NCBI GenBank assembly: GCA_942492025.1
Contig: CALODJ010000004.1
Location: 186,001-250,000 of the forward strand
DNA length: 64,000 nt
Direction of reading: 5' to 3'
Origin: JABDQW01 sp942492025
GTDB lineage: Bacteria > Pseudomonadota > Gammaproteobacteria > SZUA-229
Under the pieces are notes generated by a model. It was not told the DNA's origin and did no database searches. It saw nothing but the letters and a program-made list of their open reading frames with translations. The translations under genes and the position numbers were made by a program. Positions 16,986 to 25,400 of this stretch are shown in pieces. The stretch's first letter is position 1. Each line of letters starts with the position of its first letter.

Positions 16986-18341
16986 TCAACGCTCGGTGAA
17001 GGCATTATCAAAGCCACGTGATATCGGGCGAAGCAAGTAGGCGAGTATCGATTTTTCGCCGGTCTCGATGTTGGCCAGTACCGTCATCCCCGGTATTATT
17101 TTCAAAAGTTCCCGGTCCTGGCCCATCCAGGTTTTATCCAGATTGATTTCGGCTCGGTAATAGGGATTATTTTTTTCATCGAGGTAGGTTGTGGCTGATA
17201 TGCGCTTGACCGTACCGCTGACACTGCCAAAGCGCGACGGATCGTAACTGTCGACTTTGATGTCGGCGGTCTGCCCGATATGAACGTGACCGATGTCATT
17301 CGGCATGATGCGGGCCTCGACAATTAGATCGTCTTCGACAGGGACGATGCGTAAGATGGTCTTACCTGGTTCGAGTACCTCGTTGATGCTGTTCACAGTC
17401 AGGGCCTGGACGATGCCGCCCACCGGGGCAACGACACTCAGACGTGTGACGCGGTCATTGAGCCTGATCAAGGTCTGCTCAACTTCAGCGAGCTGGTTGA
17501 TCACCTTACCCGCCTCGAGCTGCATGTCCTTGATAAAACCCGATTTGACCTCAGACAGACGCAGCCGTGTCTCGGCCAGTGCTGTTTCGGCCACGCTGTG
17601 GTTGTCACTGAACTCACGCTGTTCGCGCTGATTTTCAGACAGGCGGATCTGTGTTTGCAACAGCTCTTCGCGCGCCACCACACCTTTGCTGCTGAGTTGC
17701 AAGCGGCTGTTGACCTGTTCTTCCAGCATCTTGACTTCTTCCTTCATCAGCTGTGACTGGTTTAGCATGCGTTGCTTTTCGGACTGTTTCTGTGCGATTT
17801 GCTGTTCGATGACCTTGACCTGCTGCTGGTGACTGTTGAGCTGCGCAAAGTAAATTGTGCGCTGCTTGTTGGCGAGATACGGGTATTCGCTACCAACTTC
17901 ACCGAAATCCGGTTCGCGCTTGTCTATCAGCGCCTGCAGCCGCTCTGCCTGTAAGTACAGTGATGCGTGTCTCACCTGCATCTGTTCAAGTTCTGACAGG
18001 GTGGCGGGTGGAGCCAGCCTTACCAGTGGCTGGCCCTTTTCGACAAGATCACCATTGCGTACCAGAATTTCGCTGACTATACCGCCCTCCAGATGCTGTA
18101 CATTCTGTATATAACCGGCAGGTATCACTTCACCACGTGCAGCGGCGACTTCCTTTATATGGGTTATATGCGACCAGATAACCAGCAGCACGATCAGTAC
18201 GATACTGAATGAGATGGCGGTATTGATAATATGCGATGGTATGGTTTCTTCCAGCTGGATTGCCTGGTTGAGGTACCGTGCCCGTGCTCTTGGCAGCCCG
18301 GCCGTCGTGTTGGCGGCAAATACGATATTATTTTCTTTCAC
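16986..18341 (-). CDS. HlyD-family adaptor of a type I secretion system
   Basis: The 451-residue membrane-fusion protein has a short cytoplasmic N-terminus and one membrane helix (about residues 38-60, INTAISFSIVLIVLLVIW). Next come a lipoyl-like half motif (EVIPAGYIQNVQHLEGGIV), a long periplasmic coiled coil (about 125-300) and the returning lipoyl/beta-barrel region with VVAPVGGIVQALTVNS and PGKTILRIVP. The C-terminal signature PGMTVLANIETGEKSILAYLLRPI is typical of type I secretion adaptors. The start overlaps the upstream ABC gene by 4 bp. It links the inner-membrane ABC exporter with a TolC-type channel. No TolC gene sits in this locus; the nearest (34201) belongs to the copper operon. 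Confidence 0.95.
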   Translation of the reverse strand: MKENNIVFAANTTAGLPRARARYLNQAIQLEETIPSHIINTAISFSIVLIVLLVIWSHITHIKEVAAARGEVIPAGYIQNVQHLEGGIVSEILVRNGDLVEKGQPLVRLAPPATLSELEQMQVRHASLYLQAERLQALIDKREPDFGEVGSEYPYLANKQRTIYFAQLNSHQQQVKVIEQQIAQKQSEKQRMLNQSQLMKEEVKMLEEQVNSRLQLSSKGVVAREELLQTQIRLSENQREQREFSDNHSVAETALAETRLRLSEVKSGFIKDMQLEAGKVINQLAEVEQTLIRLNDRVTRLSVVAPVGGIVQALTVNSINEVLEPGKTILRIVPVEDDLIVEARIMPNDIGHVHIGQTADIKVDSYDPSRFGSVSGTVKRISATTYLDEKNNPYYRAEINLDKTWMGQDRELLKIIPGMTVLANIETGEKSILAYLLRPISRGFDNAFTER

Positions 18342-20527
18342 GACATGTTCTCCAACAGCTTTGCAACGACGGCATCGGCTGGTCCCGCGAGTTGTACCGA
18401 GCCTTGCTCGAGCAGAACAGCTTTATCAGCGAGACGTATATGTGAAGGGCGGTGACTGACCATCACGATGGTGCGTTCACCCTTGAGTTTTTTCAACTGG
18501 CTGATCAGGCGTTGATCACTTTCTTCATCGAGCGATGCGCCGGGTTCATCCAGTAGCAGTATCTGTGCAGGATTGACGAACGCCCGTGCCATCGACAAAC
18601 CCCGTAAAAATCCAGGTGGCAGGTGCTCCGATGTATTATCACCGATGCGTGTCTCGAAACCGTCTGGCAGTCGCAGGATATTATCGATAATGCCTGCCTG
18701 CTCCGCAGCAATGCGCAGCTCTTGATCCGTAGCGAGGACGTTGTTCAGGCGCAGGTTCTGAGCGATGGTGCCATGGAACATGCGCACTTCCTGCGGGATA
18801 TACGAAATCGAACGGCGCAAATCCATGGCATTCAACTGTCGAATGTCCATATCGTCAATCGATAGCGAACCTGCCTGTGGCCGGTACATACCGGCAATTA
18901 GTTTGATCATGGTTGATTTACCGGCACCGGTGCTGCCGCAGATCGCGACCATCTCGCCGGGCTCTACGGCGAAGCTGACACCCAGCAGGGCCGGGTCTTC
19001 ATTCGGGCCATAACGAAAACTGATGCGATCAACTGCAATGCGACCTTTCAACTGCGATAGCATCAAACTGGACTGGCCGGAGTGCTGCTCCACATCCAGG
19101 CGCATCAGCTGATCAATTTGTTTGATCGCCTTGTTCAACTGCTGGAATTTGAAAAACGACAGGAATGCACCCTGCAGCGGCGACAGCACACGCCAGACCA
19201 GGGCCATCGTGGCGATCAAAGCGCCGATGGTCATGTCTCCGTTCAGCACCATTAGCGTGCCGACGCCGACGGTGGCGGCCCCTGCCATGGCCATCAGACC
19301 TTGCGAAATGCTGTTCAGGATATTGCTGGAGATGAACGTTTGGTAGTTCGACATCACCGAATCGCCGGACATTTCACGAAAACGCTCCCACCAGACCGTT
19401 TCACCGCCGATCGCCTTGATTTCCCGCCTGCCTTTCAGTGTCTGCATCAACATGCGTTGTTTATTGGTGCGGGCAATGCCGGCCCGTGCAACCTTTGAGC
19501 TGGCATTGGGCAGCCACACCGAACCAAACAGGATATAGATGAAAATCACTGCCACCGGTATAAAAGCAATCGGCCCGGCGAGTAGTGCAATGACGCCAAT
19601 AAACAGAAAAGCAAACGGTATTTCTAGCGTCATGGCCGCGTTGGGTCCGGTAAAAAACTCGCGTGCGGAATCAAACTGTTTCAGACGCGATAACTGAGCG
19701 GCAACAGTCGAGCGCTCGGTAAACATCGGTGGCAGGAACAGCAGCTGGCGAAAGGTTTCGGCACCGATCAGATAATCGATTCGCCCTGCGACGAAACCCA
19801 GTAATTGCGCACGCAGATAACGAAACACCAGATCAGCCAGCAGCAGAATAATGATACCGCCGACCAGGTACGGCAGGGTCTCGGTCGATTTTGCGGCGAT
19901 CACCTTGTCGTAGATCACCATGATGAACACAGGCACCGACAGCGCAATAATATTAATCAGACATGTCATTGCCAGCAGATGCAGGACCAGCTTCTTGAAA
20001 CGTTTCAATAACGAAAAGAACCAGGTATCACTGCTTTTTGTGTCGCTCCCCATGCCATGTGTGGGATGCGTGTCGGTGAATACATAGGCAGTACCACGCG
20101 TTGCATCTGCGGTTATGTTCTCGTAGGTTTCACTCTGCGCATCGAAACAGCTGACTGAGGCAGCCTCATCGTTTTTATCCAGCAGCACGCGCACATCACC
20201 ATCATCTGCAATAAAAAGGCAGGGATACAATTCTGGCTGTATATCCTGCACCCGCGTTTGTATCGGACTGCTTTCATATCCGAGTGTGACCAGGATGTTT
20301 CGCAGATCGACCAGGTCAAGCCGCTCGGCGTAATGCGGCAATGCTTCGAGCAAGTCACGCGCATAGTTATGCCAGCCAAGTTCCTTCAACAGAGGAATCA
20401 GGCAGGCGGCAACGGGGGATTCTGCCCTGAAACCTTCGATGTTGTCGTTCCTCAGCGCGTTGGCAAGACGTTTAGCAAAGGGAAGATGCCTATCGGGCTG
20501 CTTTTCGTTGACGATGGCGATGCTCAT
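18338..20527 (-). CDS. Type I secretion permease/ATPase with degenerate C39-like domain and degenerate ABC signature
   Basis: The 729-residue ABC exporter subunit has an N-terminal C39-peptidase-like region (about residues 20-150) without an obvious catalytic Cys-His pair, as in RTX exporters. A six-helix membrane domain (about 170-460, start LVLHLLAMTCLINIIALSVP) is followed by the ATPase domain. Walker A is GSTGAGKST (531-539), Walker B ILLLD with catalytic Glu661 and H-loop His692. The ABC signature, normally LSGGQ, is LPPGF (636-640), clearly degenerate. It lies 8 bp after the other ABC gene and overlaps the HlyD gene by 4 bp. The motif pattern complements that of its neighbour, so I infer a heterodimer. 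Confidence 0.95.
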   Translation of the reverse strand: MSIAIVNEKQPDRHLPFAKRLANALRNDNIEGFRAESPVAACLIPLLKELGWHNYARDLLEALPHYAERLDLVDLRNILVTLGYESSPIQTRVQDIQPELYPCLFIADDGDVRVLLDKNDEAASVSCFDAQSETYENITADATRGTAYVFTDTHPTHGMGSDTKSSDTWFFSLLKRFKKLVLHLLAMTCLINIIALSVPVFIMVIYDKVIAAKSTETLPYLVGGIIILLLADLVFRYLRAQLLGFVAGRIDYLIGAETFRQLLFLPPMFTERSTVAAQLSRLKQFDSAREFFTGPNAAMTLEIPFAFLFIGVIALLAGPIAFIPVAVIFIYILFGSVWLPNASSKVARAGIARTNKQRMLMQTLKGRREIKAIGGETVWWERFREMSGDSVMSNYQTFISSNILNSISQGLMAMAGAATVGVGTLMVLNGDMTIGALIATMALVWRVLSPLQGAFLSFFKFQQLNKAIKQIDQLMRLDVEQHSGQSSLMLSQLKGRIAVDRISFRYGPNEDPALLGVSFAVEPGEMVAICGSTGAGKSTMIKLIAGMYRPQAGSLSIDDMDIRQLNAMDLRRSISYIPQEVRMFHGTIAQNLRLNNVLATDQELRIAAEQAGIIDNILRLPDGFETRIGDNTSEHLPPGFLRGLSMARAFVNPAQILLLDEPGASLDEESDQRLISQLKKLKGERTIVMVSHRPSHIRLADKAVLLEQGSVQLAGPADAVVAKLLENMS

Positions 20528-20535
20528 AACTGGCC

Positions 20536-22245
20536 CTATGCCCGAAGGTTTGTGATGTTTGCTGAATCCAGCGGTACAACAGCAGATGCGGGTTTGTTGA
20601 CTTCCTGCAGTGTACCGTCGGCCAGAACCAGGTGGCGGTCACACAGGTTCAGGAATGACGGCCGATGCGAAACGATCACCAAAGTGCGGTCCGTCTTGAA
20701 TGCCTTGATCACATCCTGAAGGCGGCTGTCATTCTTGATGTCAAAGTTGGCGTTGGCATCATCGAACAGCATGATTTTCGGATGACCAACCAGTGATCGC
20801 ACCATGATGATCTTTTGGCGCACGCCTTCTGACAGTGTATCCACCGCGGCACCACCCACCTGGGTGTCCAGGCCAGATGGCAACCGGGAGATGATTTCGT
20901 CCAGGCCCAGCAGACGGGACAGTTCAATCGCATGCTCGACAGCTTCACCTTCGCGGTACAGGGTCATGTTTTCCAGGATGGTGCCCTCGAACATGATTCC
21001 ATGTTGGGGAACGATGCCAATTTGAGAGCGTAGATATTCCAGGTTGTATCTTTCGATATCGATGTCATCAAGCAGCACCCGGCCTTTGTCCGGGTGAAGA
21101 AAGCCGGACAACAGGCCGATCAGTGTGGATTTACCCGCGCTGTTACTGCCGGTGATGGAGACACTGTCACCGGCGTTGATTTTGAGCGCAAGCTTGTGCA
21201 ACTGGTCTTTTTCCTGCCCGGGGTATCTGAAACAGACGGCTTGAAGCTCCAGGCTCCCGGTTATGCCGGCTGCAGATAGTATACTGCCGGATTTTTCCTC
21301 GGGCATACTCAGCAGTTCATTGACCTTATCCTTTGCCAGTCTGACTGACTGGAACTGGGTCCACACGTTCATCGCGCTCAGCCCGGGTTGCAGTACCCGG
21401 CTGGAGAGCATGGTGCCTGCTGCCAGGGCACCTATCGTGAGTTCACCGCTGATGACGAAAATGCTGCCGATGCCGGCAAAACAGACGACAGCCAGTTGTG
21501 AAATGGTTGCACCGATACCTTGTATGACGCTGTTGATTCTGGCCAGCTCGCAGACGCTTTCAGCCGAATTTTTTTGCAGGCGTTCGTAACGGCGCAGCAT
21601 CAGCGATTCCATGGCCATGGACTTGATCGTGTGGATGCCATTCAGTGACTCGATGACGAAGTTCTGCCGTCTGTCTTCCAATCTTGAGCGGGCCTTCAGT
21701 GCGATGCGTAATCTTGATCCCGCGAGCGATGAAATCATGAAAAACAGGGCGAGCAAAATGATCGGTACCAGAATCAGGGGGCCGGCGATAATCCAGATCA
21801 AAGACAGAAAAATAATCACAAACGGCAGGTCCATGGCCAGCAGAATCGACTGGCTGGAATAAAATTCCTGTATCTGCTCGAGTGCCGACATTTTGTCGAG
21901 ATAAAAGCCGGTGGGCTTGCTGTCGAATGCTGTGGTTTCGGAATCAAGCATGCAGCTCATGGCATTCATGCTCTCGCTGTGATCAAAGCGGGCACCTTCC
22001 CAGCTGAGAAGCACAGAGCGGCCGATTTTGAGCGCAGTATCCAGCACGATAGCGGCGAACAGAACCGTCAACAACATTGCGAACGATTCCATCGCCTGGG
22101 AAGGGATGATGCGGTCATACACCTGGAGAATAACCATAGGCATCGCCAGGGCGAGCGTATTAATGCCAAGTGATGAGAGTAATACGCCTGGTTTGCGCCA
22201 GGTAGCCGGAATCGTCAGGTTTCTTTTTATTCTTTTTATTATCAT
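20536..22245 (-). CDS. Type I secretion permease/ATPase lacking the C39-like domain, Glu-to-Asp at the catalytic site
   Basis: The 569-residue ABC exporter subunit has its membrane domain (about residues 20-300) starting directly at the N-terminus (RKPGVLLSSLGINTLALAMP), with no peptidase-like domain. In the ATPase domain, Walker A is GSNSAGKST (366-374) and the signature LSEGV (471-475) is near canonical. Walker B IMLFD (491-495) is followed by Asp496 where the catalytic Glu is expected, and the H-loop His is at 527. It is first in the three-gene secretion operon, divergent from the RTX gene across a 196-bp gap. No strong ribosome binding site is visible before the ATG at 22245. The paired gene downstream has the opposite set of defects. 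Confidence 0.95.
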   Translation of the reverse strand: MIIKRIKRNLTIPATWRKPGVLLSSLGINTLALAMPMVILQVYDRIIPSQAMESFAMLLTVLFAAIVLDTALKIGRSVLLSWEGARFDHSESMNAMSCMLDSETTAFDSKPTGFYLDKMSALEQIQEFYSSQSILLAMDLPFVIIFLSLIWIIAGPLILVPIILLALFFMISSLAGSRLRIALKARSRLEDRRQNFVIESLNGIHTIKSMAMESLMLRRYERLQKNSAESVCELARINSVIQGIGATISQLAVVCFAGIGSIFVISGELTIGALAAGTMLSSRVLQPGLSAMNVWTQFQSVRLAKDKVNELLSMPEEKSGSILSAAGITGSLELQAVCFRYPGQEKDQLHKLALKINAGDSVSITGSNSAGKSTLIGLLSGFLHPDKGRVLLDDIDIERYNLEYLRSQIGIVPQHGIMFEGTILENMTLYREGEAVEHAIELSRLLGLDEIISRLPSGLDTQVGGAAVDTLSEGVRQKIIMVRSLVGHPKIMLFDDANANFDIKNDSRLQDVIKAFKTDRTLVIVSHRPSFLNLCDRHLVLADGTLQEVNKPASAVVPLDSANITNLRA

Positions 22246-22441
22246 TCGTTTACTGTTTAGAAAACTATCAACGCTGCTGTTGTTGTCGGCAGCCGATGGC
22301 TTTTCTTGAATGCTATTGCCTGCTGTGATGCCGTCATGGAGTTAGCCCGCATATTTGTTTTTCATCAATCATTAAAGATACCCGGATAGCTGCCGATACG
22401 GACATGCGAGATAAAGTCATTTTAATTTCGGGATCAAAACG
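22246..22441. promoter_or_regulatory. Divergent promoter region of the type I secretion locus
   Basis: The 196 bp between the exporter operon and the RTX gene must drive both. At 22342-22356 it holds TTAGCCCGCATATTT, which resembles a single end of the dispersed TAGCCCGCATTTCTCACC element. I see no convincing riboswitch or clear sigma-70 pair. Confidence 0.4.
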
Positions 22442-25400
22442 ATGGATGATAAAACCAGACTCGACAATGTGGGCTCTTCAAGAGAGAGAGCTGAGGAAGA
22501 GCTATTCTTGCGCCGTTCTGAAGCAGATCACGGTCTTAATAAAAAAGAAGAGGATGATCTGGATCTACATCTGGAAGATTCGCACGAAGAGCTGTCATTG
22601 CAGCATGTGCAGCAGGGAAGCGGGCGTGACGACGAACCTGCCGAGTATGGCAATGCTGCCAGGGTGAAACCAGACGATCCATCTGGGGCAGACGTTCCCG
22701 CTCGACCATTGGCTGATTCCACTCAGGCGCCGGTTGATGCCGTAGTCAAAACGACAGAGGTTCAAGACCAGGTATCGAGTCAATCCAACGCGGTTTATGC
22801 CGATGCATCACTGGAACGCGTATACCAGCAGACCCGTTCCGAACACGACCAGCGATCCGCAAGCAGGGCAGCGCCACAGGCAGAGGCAGGCATTGAGGCG
22901 CCCGAGCAGCAAAGTGGATCAACTGTTGTTACTGAACCGCAACAGCCGGCTGCACACTATGATGCGGCAACAGATGCTTTTGACCCCGATAAAGAAGAGC
23001 AGGCGCTCTTCAATGCTGCGCCTGTTGCTGGGGATGATGTGCAGCTTGTTGTGCACGAGGGTGACAGCAAGCTCGGCGGTCGATTGACCGCGCTGGATGA
23101 TGGCCCTGGTACAGACATCGAATTTGCTGTCGCGGAAGGATATACAGCACCCATTGGCTTCAGCCTGCATGAGAGCGGGGGATGGTCGTTCGATGCGACG
23201 GATGCAGCTTACGACCATATGGGCGTCGGTGATTCGGTTGTTTTCAATATACCTGTTACGGTCACTGACAATTATGGTGAGACCGATACACTGCAGATTC
23301 AGATCACGCTGTCAGGTAGCAATGATGCGCCTGTTGCCGATGCCGGTATCACCGGTATGGTTGATGAAGCTGCAGGCATTGTCAGTGGACAGCTGACGGC
23401 AATCGATATGGACAGTGCCGATGTAAGCTTTGCTGTTGCACAGGGTGTCGATGTTCCAGAGGGATTCAGTCTCAGTCAAGACGGTGCATACCGTTTCAAT
23501 CCCGCTGATCAGGCCTACGATTATCTTGCTGTGGGCGACAGCGAAGTCATCACAGTACCAGTCACCGTCAGTGATGAGCTGGGTGCCATCGATAACACGC
23601 ATATTCAGATTACGATCAATGGCACCAATGATGGCCCGGTGGCGGGTGCGAGTGTCATTGCAAACATCGATGAAGCTTCCAGTGTCATCAGTGGACGACT
23701 GAATGCGACCGATGCTGACGAGAGCTCGGCACTGTCCTTTGCCGTAGCTGACGGTTTTACAGTACCAGCAGGCTTCAGCCTGGATCCGGACGGTAGTTAC
23801 CGCTTTAATCCGGCTGATCCGGCCTATGATCACCTCGGTGCCGGTGATGTCGAGATTGTCGATATTCCGGTCAGTGTAACGGATGAGCACGGTGCTACCG
23901 ATAAGACAAACGTCCAGATTACCGTTCATGGTACCAACGATACGCCGGTAGCTGGTGCCAGCGTTTCTACACAGGTTGACGAAGGATCGACTGTCATCAG
24001 TGGACAACTGAGTGCGACCGATGCTGATGCTGGTTCGACACTGTTTTTCGCGGTCGAAGACGGTTATACAGTACCGGATGGTTTCAGTCTGGGTGCGGAC
24101 GGCAGTTACCACTTTGATCCGGCTGACAGCGCCTACAATGACCTTAGACCCGGTGAAACGACAGAGTTATCGATTCCGGTCACTGTGACTGACGAACTCG
24201 GTGCGACAACATCCACAAAGGTGCGGATCTCTGTGCTTGGCACCAATGAAAACCCGGTTGCAGTCGATGATAGCGGCTATCAGTTGCAAAATGCCACGCT
24301 CGCCGCGGAACTTAATTTTGACAACGGTGTGCCAAACGCGATGCTGGGAACAGTGAATACCGCTTCCGAAGGACAGGTGGAGGCTGCAGCCGACCTGACA
24401 ACGGCCAAGGTGGAGCTTTCCGGAATCGACCTGAGCAGCGAGGCAGGTGCGCAAACCACGGTTTCGATGTGGGTGAAGGCCGATCCATCCGGTAGCTGGG
24501 AAATGCTGGCAGCCTCCGATCGCTATGACATGGTGATGCTCAATGGTGACATCGGTTTCAACACCTCACGCGGCGATCTGTTTGGTGCTGATGCAAGTGA
24601 GTTGTCTGACGGTGAATGGCACCACGTTGTCGGCACCTTTACCAATGGCGATGTCACTCAGAATACGCTGTACATCGACGGTCAGGAAAAAGATCTGTCG
24701 CAGTTGCGCGGAACGCCGAGCAGCAGCTACGCGAACATCGATTCCAGCGACGGCAACATGTATTTCGGCAGCTGGGGCGTGAACAATAATTACCGTTTCA
24801 GCGGCAGTATGGACGAGATCAAGGTATTCAACGGCTCACTCAGCAGCGATGAAGTCAACACCCTGTACAGCCTGGAAAGTGACCATGTGAAATGGGACGG
24901 TGCTGCGCTCAATGGAAGTGAGGATAATGCAGTCACGATTGAGCCGTCTGATTTACTGGCGAATGATTCCGATCCGGATGGTGGCTCCTTGAGTATCATC
25001 TCCGTGCAGGACGCCGAACACGGCAGCGTCGAAATTGATGCTGAAGGCAAGGTGGTGTTCACACCGGACGAAAATTACCACGGTGAGGCTACATTCAGCT
25101 ACACCGTCAGCGATGGGGATGCCGGCGAGGCGACGGCGACCGCGACCTTGCACATCAGTAGCGAGAATGATCTGCCGACGATCGATGTGGTCAACACCAT
25201 AACGGTCACAGAAGACGGTGCACAGAACATCAGCTATCGTGTTGACGATATCGACGGGGATGATGTGACGCTCACCGGCCACGCCAGCAACGGCAGTGTG
25301 GTCGTGAACGACAAGGGTACGATCACGTTCACGCCGGATGAAAACTACCATGGCAGCGATACCATTACTCTGTCGGCAACCGACAGCCAGGGTGGTGTGA

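Noticed and set aside
22246..22441. Possible cyclic-di-GMP riboswitch before the RTX gene
   Set aside because: The expected GEMM core and tetraloop-receptor sequences were not found in the leader.
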